Source: Pythium myriotylum
Taxonomy: Eukaryota > Oomycota > Peronosporomycetes > Pythiales > Pythiaceae
Assembly: GCA_023091665.1 (NCBI GenBank)
Contig: JALJCQ010000013.1
Span: 248,001-312,000, forward strand
Direction: 5' to 3'
Length of the DNA: 64,000 nucleotides
The notes under the pieces were generated by a model. It was not told where the DNA came from. It was given only the letters and a program-made list of their open reading frames with translations, and did not search any database. This document shows, in pieces, positions 1 through 9,985 of this stretch (positions are counted from its first letter, which is position 1; the number at the start of each line of letters is the position of its first letter). The position numbers were made by a program, and so were the translations under genes.

Positions 1-1
1 G

Positions 2-694
2 ATGGCCAGATGCAGATGCCCGGATCAGCGCTGTGCCTCCTGTCAAATCAGTGGTCTCGACGTCGGCCCCGAATGCCAGTAGGTACTGCACGACGTGGCA
101 GTGCCCACGCTGAGCAGCTGCCAGTAGCGCGTCGAATCCTGCGTCAGCCTTCAGGTTAACGTCGGCGCCCAATTCGATAAGATGCATCACGACCTCTAGG
201 TGTCCTTCCATTGCTGCTGCAATCAGAGGCGTCACTCCTCCCGGACCATGAGACCCGACCAAAGCGGAGATGACTGCAACGTCGCCCTCCCTGGAAAGCT
301 CTTCGATAGTTGCATACGCGGACGCGATGTGCCCCAGGACGCATGCTTTACCAAAAGCGTTGATGCCATTGATGTCCTGGCGAAGCACGTCGGCGCCGCC
401 CTGGATGAGTAGTGGGATAACGTGCGCTTGATCTCTCTCTGCCGCAAGCATCATCGCGTCTGTACCGTTATGCTTCGCTGCGTCCACTTGCGCCCCGCGG
501 CCTAGCAACAAATCGACGACGGCGACGTGACCGTTGGCAGCCGCGTACATGAGAGCAGTGTACCCGCTTGAATCCCGCCAGTCGATATCATAGATCTTCC
601 CCGAGTCGAGCAGCTCACGCGCGGCGTGCTCGTCCCCCGCATACGCGTTGCAGATCAGTTGTTGATGGAACACCAGCGCCATCGCGTCCGTCAT
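2..694 (-). CDS. Ankyrin-repeat protein, N-terminal part (runs off the left edge)
   Basis: The minus strand is open from the ATG at 694 to the window edge (231 codons, no stop). It reads as consecutive ankyrin repeats with the usual signatures: SGYTALMYAAANGHVAVVDL near residue 44, then GTDAMMLAAERDQAHVIPLL, GGVTPLIAAAMEGHLEVVMH and GFDALLAAAQRGHCHVVQYL, each followed by a GADV-type turn. Ankyrin arrays are protein-protein interaction scaffolds; no other domain is visible, so the partner and role are unknown. The first ATG (MTDAMAL) is taken as start; a second at residue 5 (MALVFHQ) is equally possible. An upstream in-frame stop lies about 60 bases before the start. The C-terminus is outside the window. 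Confidence 0.85.
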   Translation of the reverse strand, partial: MTDAMALVFHQQLICNAYAGDEHAARELLDSGKIYDIDWRDSSGYTALMYAAANGHVAVVDLLLGRGAQVDAAKHNGTDAMMLAAERDQAHVIPLLIQGGADVLRQDINGINAFGKACVLGHIASAYATIEELSREGDVAVISALVGSHGPGGVTPLIAAAMEGHLEVVMHLIELGADVNLKADAGFDALLAAAQRGHCHVVQYLLAFGADVETTDLTGGTALIRASASGH

Positions 695-889
695 GTACGA
701 AGAAGAACTGACCAGCAGACTTCGAGATGACACAGCACGACCAGAATGCACTGTTCAGACCTCACTTGGAGATCCCCGGGCCCTTTCTGAACCTTAGCGC
801 TGATTCAGGGTGTGGGTTCAGAGAAAGTTCAGATGTGACGGGCTCTTGCGACTGTCACATTTTTTGGGTGTACTTGAACATTCCTCGAG

Positions 890-938
890 TCCAGGGAACG
901 TTCCTCGTCCAAGTTGAAGATCCAGGGAACGTTCCTCG
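890..938. repeat. Two direct copies of an 18-bp repeat with palindromic core
   Basis: TCCAGGGAACGTTCCTCG occurs at 890-907 and again at 921-938, 31 bp apart start to start. The core GGAACGTTCC is a perfect palindrome, so each copy could bind a dimeric factor; this function is inference. Confidence 0.7.
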
Positions 939-1131
939 GATCGGCGAAAAGCTGGAGGAACATCGTAATACCGAGTCCGAAGTACGAACCATTCGTCTGT
1001 CAAGGTGTGCGAGAGACCGTCGCGACGTTTGTCACTGTTTGTGATCAGCTCATTTCCATTGACGTTCGCAGCCATGACTTCCCGTTTTCGATGTGACTAC
1101 GAGCCTCGTACCTGTCACAGACTCTTAGTAC

Positions 1132-1156
1132 AAAAAAAAAAAAAAAAAAAAAAAAA
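1132..1156 (+). repeat. Poly(A) run of 25
   Basis: An uninterrupted run of 25 A, followed by G and more A. It could be the 3' tail of an old retroposed sequence or a simple repeat. No coding relic of a retroelement is visible just upstream, so the retroposon reading is weak. Confidence 0.8.
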
Positions 1157-1980
1157 GAAAAAATTTCATTACCACGGGTCAAGTGTCGAGATGAGCTTTT
1201 GGCACAGCGCGTGGTAATACTGGTGTTTCCGATGTTTGGCCTGGCGGGCCATTCAGCACAGCTGCTGGCCGTTTCGGCGAACATCGTTTTTAATCATGAT
1301 GACAAATGGAAAGTCTTGGTTTTAAGATGGACCTCGATGGCCATCAGACGAATAGCCACAACGTTGACTAAAGTTTAGTCGGCACCCATCACGTCATAGG
1401 TACAGAAACGTGAGTACCCAAATCACTCGCGGTGGGGACTCTTTCCGCGCGAGAAATCTATACAGTAGCAAGCTAGATCAAGGGTCCGAACTGTAGCCCG
1501 TAGTGAAGTGAAGAGAGCCCTGGGTGAATCAACACGTTGTTCGAGTCAACGGCTCCTTTATAGAGCAAAGGACGCCGCAGACTTTGCGGAAGTTGAGAAC
1601 ACTCGGCTTGTCTAGTGACTTCGACTCGAATTCGCGGTCAAGTTTTGGTAATCCAAACTCAGTTTCTGTGTCTTGGACCATAGTCGACTGCTGGTGTAGA
1701 GCACGCACGTCTGACTATGCACTACCATCATGAGTGGCTTCCACGCCTTAAAATCCCCAATGGTCCCTTTGCCAGAAAGCAGGTTTCGTGATCGCTGTTG
1801 ACGCGAGATTAGTCGTCCTAGATCGGACAGATCGGCCCACGCGTTCATTTGGATACCGTTTCGCCTTTCTATCGGCGCCCATTACCGATAGGTTATAGGC
1901 GCCAATCACATGCAGCACAATGGATCCCCGTGTGACCCTCGAGGCCCAAGCTCAAGTTCGTGGATGGCCGCAAGCTTTGG

Positions 1981-1996
1981 AATCATTCGTCAACTT
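1981..1996 (+). promoter_or_regulatory. Oomycete-type Inr/FPR start-site motif of glucanase gene 1
   Basis: AATCATTCGTCAACTT lies 36 bp before the chosen ATG and aligns with the same-position motif of genes 2-8 and with the known oomycete consensus GCTCATTYYNCAWTTT. Weaker match than in gene 2. Confidence 0.5.
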
Positions 1997-2031
1997 GCCT
2001 TGAAGTGCACAGCCCGCCACCTCCAACCAAG

Positions 2032-3801
2032 ATGCGAACGCTCACGCTCCTGGCGTTCGCCGCCGTGGGAACCTTCGCGAGCGCCTCGTCCGTCGCCGAC
2101 TTGGACTTTTCCCCACGCCTTCTCGCTGACAACGCGAGTTGCATCGTTGAGCGAGACACCGACTATGCCTCCAACGACCTCACCAATGTGCGAGCCAACG
2201 CCTTCACCTCCTGCTGTGATTTATGTCGCAACCAGACTGGCTGCTCAGCATGGTCGTGGACCGACTTCAACGGCGGAACGTGTTGGTTGAAGAGCCTTGT
2301 CGGTCGCTCGCGCGCCTCGACTGGCGTGATCTCTGGTGCATTGCCAGGCGCGCCTACCGCACCGCCACCGACGCCGCGCCCGACGTCCAACAGCAGCGCG
2401 ACGTGCAACATCCACCAGGATATGGACTACGAAGGCAACGACATCGGCAGCCAACAAGCGGACTCGTTTGAAGACTGTTGCGACATCTGTAGCCAGCGTG
2501 CAAACTGCACAGCTTGGTCGTGGAACCTTGCAAGTGGTGGCACTTGCTGGCTCAAGAGCCGAACTGGGCTTTTGTTCAACAATATCGGCAACGTAGCCGA
2601 TGCATTTCCAAACGCCCCGAGTGAGCCACCTGGGACGATTCGCCCATTGACGCCACGCCCAACGACAAGCTCCCCGTTGCCGAGTGACCACGTGCAGTGG
2701 AAGCTTCGGGCGGGAGTCATCCCGGCTCGCGCCGTCAATCTCGGTGGCTGGCTTGTGGGAGAGCACTGGATGAGCTACACTTCTGTTGCATGGAAGGGAG
2801 TTGACTTTGCGACGGCTAGTAGCTGCGAGCACTACGCAATTCGAGCACTCGGTAAAGAACGCGGTACGGAGCAGTGGGAAGCCCACCGAGCCACGTGGTT
2901 CACCGAGCAAGATATTGCCGAGATCGCCGAGGCTGGTCTTAACTCGGTGCGTATGTCGATCGGGTTTTGGATCGTCAACGATGACCCATCCACCGTCTCC
3001 ACGAACGTCAGTCGGGTCTTCGCTCCAGGCGGGCTCAAATACCTCGATAAACTCATCAACGAGTGGGCTGTCAAGTACAACCTCGCCGTTATGATCAGTC
3101 TTCATGCCCACCAGGGCTCGCAGAACGGCTTCGACAATAGTGCAGCTCAAGAGTTCGGAAAGACACTGTGGAGTAACTCAACGGAGAACGTGGAGAACTC
3201 GTTGCAATTTGCGACGTTTATCGCCGCTCGGTACCAGCACAGTGAAGCGTTCCTTGGACTGAACTTGATGAGCGAGCCGTCTGGCACAACTCCGTACGAG
3301 ATTCTGCTGCCTTACTACGAAGAGGCGTACAAGCGTATCCGCGCGACTGGAAATGACTGGATCATTGTCGTCTCGCCAAAGCTCGACCAACAAAACCCGC
3401 CATACATGGCTGACTACATGCGTCCGCCCGAATACAACAATGTATTTCACGAGTATCACCCGTACTACCAGTGGATTTATGCTGGCCGCAACGAGACCCA
3501 GATCATTGACGTCGCTCGTCAGTACCGGTCACGTAACCTCGACCCGTGGACTGGTAACCCATTATATATGGGCGAGTGGAGTCTTGGATCGCCCAAGTCA
3601 GCTCCGTTCAAGGACCGCTCGCTCCAGAAGGTCTTCGCCGAAGTCCAGTTGCAAAACTACGAGGCTGCCACAGCAGGCTGGTCTTTTTGGTCGTGGAAAA
3701 ACGACGAGGAGTTCAACACGACGGTGAATGGCGGCATTATCCTTGGTTGGTCCATGCGCCAGCTGCTCAAGGAAGGAATCTTCAAGGTCCCCCGCGTCTA
3801 A
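2032..3801 (+). CDS. Glucanase gene 1: secreted PAN-PAN-GH5 exo-beta-1,3-glucanase-like protein with altered NEP motif
   Basis: The product has 589 aa. The start at 2032 gives a signal peptide (hydrophobic residues 1-18); the frame is open 24 codons further up but without such a signal. Two PAN/Apple-type modules follow (Cys 37, 61, 62, 65, 71, 84 and Cys 125, 149, 150, 153, 159, 172; both with AWSW...GTCWLK), each trailed by a Pro/Thr linker. The GH5 domain spans about 221-589. GH5 landmarks are R307, H358, the acid/base Glu 415, H476/Y478, and the nucleophile Glu 515 in MGEWSLG. The Asn that precedes the acid/base Glu in GH5 enzymes (NEP) is Ser here (MSEPSG), while the paralogues in this window keep Asn, so activity may be reduced. 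The family trims beta-1,3-glucan; the PAN modules probably bind carbohydrate or protein in the wall or medium. No introns or membrane anchor. Confidence 0.9.
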   Translation: MRTLTLLAFAAVGTFASASSVADLDFSPRLLADNASCIVERDTDYASNDLTNVRANAFTSCCDLCRNQTGCSAWSWTDFNGGTCWLKSLVGRSRASTGVISGALPGAPTAPPPTPRPTSNSSATCNIHQDMDYEGNDIGSQQADSFEDCCDICSQRANCTAWSWNLASGGTCWLKSRTGLLFNNIGNVADAFPNAPSEPPGTIRPLTPRPTTSSPLPSDHVQWKLRAGVIPARAVNLGGWLVGEHWMSYTSVAWKGVDFATASSCEHYAIRALGKERGTEQWEAHRATWFTEQDIAEIAEAGLNSVRMSIGFWIVNDDPSTVSTNVSRVFAPGGLKYLDKLINEWAVKYNLAVMISLHAHQGSQNGFDNSAAQEFGKTLWSNSTENVENSLQFATFIAARYQHSEAFLGLNLMSEPSGTTPYEILLPYYEEAYKRIRATGNDWIIVVSPKLDQQNPPYMADYMRPPEYNNVFHEYHPYYQWIYAGRNETQIIDVARQYRSRNLDPWTGNPLYMGEWSLGSPKSAPFKDRSLQKVFAEVQLQNYEAATAGWSFWSWKNDEEFNTTVNGGIILGWSMRQLLKEGIFKVPRV

Positions 3802-3892
3802 CCACTAACCACGACCATCCATTATGGTTCGACTAGAGCGTCTTTCGTTGCTGGTTGTGGGGTGCCAACCAGATTCTTGATTAACCAACGGT

Positions 3893-6501
3893 TCCGAAGC
3901 GGTCGTATTTCAACAGATGCAAGCGCGGCTCCACCTTGCGTCGATCAAAACCACAGACCTGCTGCAGCGGATCCAGATCTGTCGCGCCGTCCTCATCCCT
4001 AAGATCCTCTTCGTCGCAAGGCACTCGTGGCCGACTGCGGCACAGGTGCGGCGGCTGCAAGTCTTTGTCGACAACTACGCCTGGCATGGGGTTCTCTCGG
4101 CACATATGAGCCGGGGACGGGCAGGCGCGAGCCAAGCAATCGCCCACGCTCCACGAGAGGACGGAGGCTTTCAGATTCCAGACGTTAGAGACGAACTCCT
4201 TCTGCTCAGCGCTACCACTCTCCAACGGTGGTCATCGGCTACAGGAGGACTTGCCTCCAGGGTTGGACGCCTCCTAGCGGCGTCCGCCCTGAGTGGCCCG
4301 GAGGCCAACATCTCTCCAGCGCGTGGCCCACAGACGCAACCCAGACTCTTCGCCACGATCGCCACCTCAGGTTTAGCTGTGCTCCGAGACGCGACTTGCC
4401 AACCGAGAACGCCAGAGGAAAGCGCCTCCATTGGCAGAGTTATCGGATCCGCAGGGAAGGCGCCCCCATCTGCAGGCACCTGGATCGACGGCAAATATCG
4501 GCGTGATTACTCCAACATTCACACCGATCTCAAGGCCATACAACGGCTGCAACGGAAGCGAGCTGGGCGACTCAACGTCCACAGCCTTCTTGCCTCGCCT
4601 ATACTTGGCCGGGACCTCCTACTCAATCGACTGGGACGGCCCCTGGCGGCAGAAGATCTACCCGGACTCCATCTCAAAGGGGCCACGGTCGGGGAGATGG
4701 TGGATTTCACGTGGCATTCCTCCACCACAATTAGCTTCCAACGGCGTGGAAGCTCGTATCCCGATCCCGGAGATCGCAGCTTCAGAACTCTGTGTGACCT
4801 GCTCGTGATGTGCTACCCGGACCTCTTGGCATCCCGCATATCCCCAGATCAACTGCTTGAATATGGGCGCAGTCAAGATCAGTGGCGTCTCCTCCAGAGG
4901 CAAGGCCGACTTCTCTTACTGCGGGCAACTGGAACAGACTCCTTTGACGAAGTCGGCGAAGTCACGTCCCTACGTAGGGCGGAAACGCTGGCAAGACGGG
5001 CGAGCGGACGCAAGCGGCTCCAATTCCAGCCTCATCCCCGCCTATCACCAGTGCTCCCCCTATGGGGCTCTGCTACTCGGCTATCCAAGCAACACCTACG
5101 ACGCTCGCTGAGCGACCAGCGAGCGGCACGGATCGAAAGTGAACTCGCCGCGAGAGCTGCAAGAGCCTTCGAGGCATCGGACGACTATGGCTCCGCTTTA
5201 GAAGAAATTGAGTGGTCTTCCATCCACTCGCTACCTCACTCCTCCAGCCGACAGCGTCTGCTCTTCCACCATGTCAAATCCCAGCGCCTCACGGGCTGGG
5301 ACAAGATCCACAACTGCAGAGGCTGCCCTCATTGCCCGACAATTGGCCCCAGTGGCGGCACTACATTCCATATAGTCTGGGAGTGCCCTGCGGCCCAACA
5401 GATCTGGGACATCGTCAAGAAATGGTGGATGCGTCTGGGACTCTGGCCCGTGCTAGGGCGCTCCACCTCCAGGTCCTTCCTACAAGCCATCTTCAGTCTG
5501 CGACTGCCTTACACGCCATCGCGAGTCTGGGAATTTGCCTCGCTTCACCAGGGTCACCGTAAAGCTGACGATCCTGCGGCGGACCCGTTCCCAGTCTTGC
5601 AGGTGGTGTGGCAGCAGCTCGTGCTGGAGTCTCTGGTCTTCATCCAGGCATGGAGAACCAAGTGCTCCGACGAGAACACCCTCTGGTCGGTGAAACAAGC
5701 AGCGGTTCTCCACGACGCCTCATGTCAACACGCCCTCCGTGTGCTCAGCACCCGGGTCAGCGCAAGCTCCTCGGCTACCCATCAAGACGCGATGCTCATC
5801 GAAGAACTCCGCGCATCGTTCTGGACGCAGTTCACCCCGTCCACCCTCCCCCAGGAGGTTTCAACCCGACAAGACTGCGAGTACCTCCTATTCTTCGACG
5901 GTGGCATTCATGCCACCTCCGAGACGGCGGCCTTCGGAGCAGTCCTCGTCGAAGTCAACACAACCTCAAGTGATGCCTCGATCGTCTGGACGAGCGCTGG
6001 CACGCTCGCCGCACCTAGCTCTACCCTTCACCAAGCGCTCTACAAAGGACTCATCGTCGGCCTCCGGGCTGCCCGAGAACGTCATCTCACCCAACTAGAA
6101 GTCATCGGCTGCAACGCCCTTGTACTCAGCCAACTACGCGACCACCGACCCCCTCGCAATCGTGCACTAGCCAATCTTTACCTATCCGCACGTCAACTGG
6201 CCGACCTCACCGAAGTCTCGGCCTGGACCCGCCACCCAAGGGCCCACAACAAGATGGCCGGGCGTCTCGGCAAACTCGGTACAACACCGAGCGGAGAAAC
6301 CCCCCTTGAACCCCTTCGTTCCCAAGACAGCCGGGCTGCCTTGTCGAACCTGCTCTACAACGACCTTCGTCCATGGTGGCCCACTCGTGTCCACCATCCT
6401 GACACATAAAGGCCTGCATGTACAGCCCATCAAGCTATTAGGATTCACAGGATGAACTCAATAGACTTCACTTGCATCATCATCATCCGAAGCGGTCGTA
6501 T
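3893..6501 (+). mobile_element. LINE A: 5'-truncated non-LTR retrotransposon with 16-bp target-site duplication
   Basis: TCCGAAGCGGTCGTAT is present at 3893-3908 and again at 6486-6501, bounding the insert 3909-6485. The 3' end is a short CAT repeat (CTTGCATCATCATCATC), the usual simple-repeat tail of this LINE group. The 5' end starts inside the reverse-transcriptase region, so this is a truncated copy. Its single ORF is still open, which suggests a fairly young insertion. It sits 91 bp downstream of the stop codon of glucanase gene 1. Confidence 0.9.
3917..6409 (+). pseudogene. LINE A ORF remnant: RT C-terminus, zinc finger, RNase H (5' truncated)
   Basis: There are 830 codons without a stop. 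Residues 1-130 match the post-catalytic part of the reverse transcriptase of LINE B (shared blocks KTTDLLQR, PKILFV). A zinc-finger segment of the zf-RVT type follows (CRGCPHCP...HIVWECP, about residues 469-495). The C-terminal RNase H domain starts at FFDGG (about 657). The catalytic half of the RT and the endonuclease are absent, so it cannot move by itself. In the RNase H, GDS and KMADH of LINE B are replaced by GCN and KMAGR, removing two probable metal-binding Asp residues. The ATG at 3917 is probably chance. Confidence 0.85.
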
Positions 6502-7394
6502 GCGTTTCGAATACATATCTGCGCATCACCAACCACAAATTAGCCTCCAATAACAGCCCCAGATGCCTTCACGTTGTCTCGTTGTTGTGAAACTGACGGG
6601 ATATTTCACCTAGCCTTTGTCTTCCTAAGTGTGTCTTCACAGGACTGAAATTCAAAAGTTCTATTATTCAGTGAAGGAGTTTTACGGTAATTGGCACCCT
6701 GAATCACTAGAGGCCAGCCGAACGTCAGCTCCCTGTCGGTCTACTCTGGTGTACGACGCTTCCCACAAGAGGAAAACGCTCTTCACAGAAATTGATAGTT
6801 TATCGAAAGTCTGCGCATGGGCCGTATTCCGGTCTAACAGGTATAAGGAGACTGCGGCCATGAGCCAGAAGAGGCTTTGGTATTTTCCGCGAGACCACGG
6901 ACTGTCGCCTCCACTATCAGCTCACAACCATTCACGTTGGTGGCCTGTGGACGGAAAAACGGACATGCTGAGTTCCAGCCACGAACTGTTCACGGCTTCG
7001 GCAATCCAGAGTTTCCCGATTTATAGCTGCACAAAGCATTCCCGCAGCCATCGTTATTGGACAGATACGACCTGTGTTCTTGTCGTCCGATTGATTTTCT
7101 TGATCCTCGATGAGTCTCCTCCAAAAAAGCGTTTTGATGGAAGGATTTCATTTTTGTTTCAGTAGGTCAAAAGCGAGGAGCTTGTAGCATACATTCAAAA
7201 ATGCCATCAGTATACTTATAACAAGAGCATTGCATTCCTAGCTTCTGTACTTGAGGTGCTACTATCAATAGAGAAGGGGATCGTACGGCGCTCGTCAACA
7301 ATAGTTGATGGACGCGCAGCCACTGCATTCCGCAAGGGTAGGGAACGCGAGTACTGGTGAGGAGTAGCCTCCTTCAATCCTAGGACCTCTTCTC
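6502..7394. other. Intergenic region between LINE A and glucanase gene 2
   Basis: No gene supported. A 178-codon open frame at 6629-7165 has no recognisable domain and a Ser/His-rich, non-biased composition, and is left out. Confidence 0.55.
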
Positions 7395-7410
7395 GCTCAT
7401 TCTCCATTTC
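7395..7410 (+). promoter_or_regulatory. Inr/FPR core promoter motif of glucanase gene 2
   Basis: GCTCATTCTCCATTTC fits the oomycete start-site consensus GCTCATTYYNCAWTTT at 15 of 16 positions and lies 30 bp before the ATG at 7440. It is the best match in the window and a good reason to place the organism among oomycetes. Confidence 0.75.
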
Positions 7411-7439
7411 TCCGTCGAGGCCTCTCAAGAAAGGAAGAC

Positions 7440-9218
7440 ATGCGATCCCTCGTGATCTCACTCGCCGTCTTCGCGGCTACGGCTGCCCAAGCGAGTGGCA
7501 TCAGCAACCTTGAATCCTTCGAGCTTTCGGCGCACTTCCTGGTCGACAACGCGAGCTGCACGGTCGAACAAGACACGGATTTCGCGGCCAACGATGTCGC
7601 CAACGTGCAGGCCGCGTCCTACACCTCGTGCTGCGGGTTGTGCCAGAACCAAGCCAACTGCACGGCGTGGTCCTGGTCTGACTATAACGATGGAACATGC
7701 TGGCTCAAGAGCCGCATCGGCCGCCGCTCTGTCTCGCCTGGGGTAATTGCCGGCTTCCTGCCCGGTGCGCCGACAGCACCACCTCCGACGCCTCGCCCTA
7801 CCAGCCCCAACAGTCCACAGTGTATCATCCACCAAGATATGGACTATGAGGACTACGACATTGGCAGCGTCGCAGCCGAACTCTACGACGATTGCTGTGA
7901 TCTCTGCAACCAGCACGTGAACTGCACGGCTTGGTCATGGAACCTTGCAAACGGCGGTACGTGCTGGCTGAAGAGTATGGTCGGTCCAATGTATAGCAAG
8001 GAAGGCAACGTGGCCGGCGCGCTGCCGAACGCGCCTACGGAGCCCCCTGCTGTACCACGTCCGTTGCCGCCACGACCAACTACGAGCTCGCCGCTCCCAA
8101 GCGACCACGTCCAGTGGAAGCTTCGGGCGGGAGTCATCCCGGCTCGCGCCGTCAATCTCGGTGGCTGGCTCGTGGGCGAGCACTGGATGAGCTATACCTC
8201 TGTTGCATGGAAGGGTGTCAACTACACGGCCGCGAGCAAAGGAGAGTATTATGCGATGACTGTACTCGGCAAAGAACGCGGTACGGAGCAGTGGGAAGCC
8301 CACCGAGCTACGTGGATTACAGAGAGCGACATCGCAGACATTGCTGCCGCTGGGCTGAACGCTGTGCGCGTGCCGATCGGGTTTTGGATCGTCAACGATG
8401 ACCCATTCACCGTCTCCACGAACGTCAGTCGGGTCTTCGCTCCAGGCGGGCTCAAATACCTCGATAAACTCATCAACGAGTGGGCTGTCAAGTACAACCT
8501 CGCCGTTATGATCAGTCTTCATGCCCACCAGGGCTCGCAGAACGGCTTCGACAATAGTGCAGCTCAAGAGTTCGGAAAGACACTGTGGAGTAACTCAACG
8601 GAGAACGTGGAGAACTCGTTGCAATTTGCGACGTTTATCGCCGCTCGGTACCAGCACAGTGAAGCGTTCCTCGGTCTCAACCTTATGAACGAACCTTCGG
8701 GTACGACGCCGTACGAGATTCTGCTGCCTTACTACGAAGAGGCGTACAAGCGCATCCGCGCCACAGGGAACGACTGCATCATCGTGACATCGCCTCTACT
8801 CAAAGATCAGAAGCCTCCCGTGATGGCCGACTTCATGCGTCCTCCAAAGTACCACAACGTCCAGCACGAGTACCATCCGTACTTCGTGTGGGGGTACGAA
8901 GGGCGTAACGAGACCAGTCTAATCGAGGCCGTTCGTCGTTACCGACCTCGTCGACTGGACCCGTGGGACGGGAACCCGCTGTTCCTCGGGGAGTGGAGTC
9001 TTGGTACGACCACGAAGTCGGCGCCGTTCAAAGATCGAGCGCTCTACAAGGAATACGCTCAGGCGCAACTCGAAGCTTTCGAGGGCGCGATGGCTGGCTG
9101 GTCGTTCTGGGCTTGGAAGAACGACCAGGAGTTCAACACGACCAAGAATGGCATCATTCTCGGCTGGTCTATGCGCCAGCTCCTGCAGGAAGGGGTATTC
9201 CAGGTGCCGCGTGCCTAG
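7440..9218 (+). CDS. Glucanase gene 2: secreted PAN-PAN-GH5 exo-beta-1,3-glucanase-like protein
   Basis: The product has 592 aa and starts at the first ATG after the promoter motif. Signal peptide is residues 1-18. PAN module 1 begins at Cys 40 and module 2 at Cys 128, both ending GTCWLK. Pro/Thr linkers lead to the GH5 domain (about 224-592). The acid/base motif LMNEPSG (Glu about 418) and nucleophile motif LGEWSLG (Glu about 518) are intact, as are the SLHAHQG and HEYHPYF blocks. It should be a secreted exo- or endo-acting beta-1,3-glucanase; the substrate is inferred from family only. The stretch 8374-8671 is almost identical to gene 1 (2957-3254, one noted mismatch), while flanking parts differ clearly, which points to gene conversion. 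No introns. Confidence 0.92.
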   Translation: MRSLVISLAVFAATAAQASGISNLESFELSAHFLVDNASCTVEQDTDFAANDVANVQAASYTSCCGLCQNQANCTAWSWSDYNDGTCWLKSRIGRRSVSPGVIAGFLPGAPTAPPPTPRPTSPNSPQCIIHQDMDYEDYDIGSVAAELYDDCCDLCNQHVNCTAWSWNLANGGTCWLKSMVGPMYSKEGNVAGALPNAPTEPPAVPRPLPPRPTTSSPLPSDHVQWKLRAGVIPARAVNLGGWLVGEHWMSYTSVAWKGVNYTAASKGEYYAMTVLGKERGTEQWEAHRATWITESDIADIAAAGLNAVRVPIGFWIVNDDPFTVSTNVSRVFAPGGLKYLDKLINEWAVKYNLAVMISLHAHQGSQNGFDNSAAQEFGKTLWSNSTENVENSLQFATFIAARYQHSEAFLGLNLMNEPSGTTPYEILLPYYEEAYKRIRATGNDCIIVTSPLLKDQKPPVMADFMRPPKYHNVQHEYHPYFVWGYEGRNETSLIEAVRRYRPRRLDPWDGNPLFLGEWSLGTTTKSAPFKDRALYKEYAQAQLEAFEGAMAGWSFWAWKNDQEFNTTKNGIILGWSMRQLLQEGVFQVPRA

Positions 9219-9819
9219 TCGACGCGCTGCCCATCCCGCGTCTGCACGGATTACTCGAGAGTACGTTTTGTACTTACGATACATAATACATCATGTTGTT
9301 TCGATTCAGTAATTTCTGTTAGTTTGGCCGTGGTAAAATTGCTTTTGAAGGACGCCAAGCTTGCTGATTGCCCGGTGATTGGTGTCCCCGGTTCGACCTG
9401 TCTCAGTGTGCACAAATCTATCACAACTGCGCAATATCAGTAGTCACTACAAGCATCAAACTCTGGCAACTTCGCGTTTGCTACTGATATCGAAGGATCT
9501 GCAGCAAGTGTGTAATGCTTCGGGGAACAAGCAATCACAATACTTGAATTCGAATGCGGGAAGATCGCTGACGTTTCTGCCTTCCAGGGAGCTCGGTTTG
9601 TAATAGCTTCTGATCCACTCTCTGCCAGTGGGAGACAGCAATGGATGCCAACCCCAATGCGATTTCCAGACTGGGACAGTACATATGGAAGTTTGTATGC
9701 GCAGCACCCACTAATCGCGTGACTGACGGCGTCCACGGTTTCCCGCAACACGCGCGTGGGTCCACGCCGGGGCATGGAGTCATGTCTGTTACTCGAATTG
9801 ACATGATCACAGAAAATAG
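9219..9819. other. Intergenic and upstream region of glucanase gene 3
   Basis: No gene supported. The last part shares scattered blocks with the upstream regions of genes 5 and 6. Confidence 0.55.
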
Positions 9820-9836
9820 TGGCTGCCACGGCGTGG
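9820..9836 (+). promoter_or_regulatory. Conserved 17-bp upstream block of genes 3, 5 and 6
   Basis: TGGCTGCCACGGCGTGG lies 150 bp before the gene 3 ATG. The same 17 bases occur upstream of gene 5 (16032-16048) and, on minus, of gene 6 (50110-50126), although the surrounding sequence of gene 3 is otherwise different. It may be a regulatory site or a relic of common ancestry. Confidence 0.4.
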
Positions 9837-9929
9837 AACTAACGAAAGAGTTTGCTGATTCATTATTTCGTGGTCCTCAGCGCGTCTACCAGCATTGACG
9901 ACTAAGCCAGAGCTTGAGTCCATTCGATG

Positions 9930-9945
9930 TCTCATTCTCCAATTC
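9930..9945 (+). promoter_or_regulatory. Inr/FPR motif of glucanase gene 3
   Basis: TCTCATTCTCCAATTC, 41 bp before the ATG, fits the oomycete start-site consensus. Sequence identity with genes 5 and 6 begins here and runs into the coding region. Confidence 0.65.
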
Positions 9946-9985
9946 GCCTCCGACTGCGAATCTCCAAGCCACCACCCACGCGACG

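Larger units (their letters stand above)
695..1980. other. Intergenic region between the ankyrin gene and glucanase gene 1
   Basis: No convincing gene. Short ORFs here lack domain signatures and codon bias. It holds a pair of 18-bp direct repeats (890-938) and a 25-base A run (1132-1156), annotated separately. Confidence 0.6.

Noticed and set aside
6629..7165. 178-codon open frame on +
   Set aside because: No domain, no promoter motif, no coding-like composition; probably chance.
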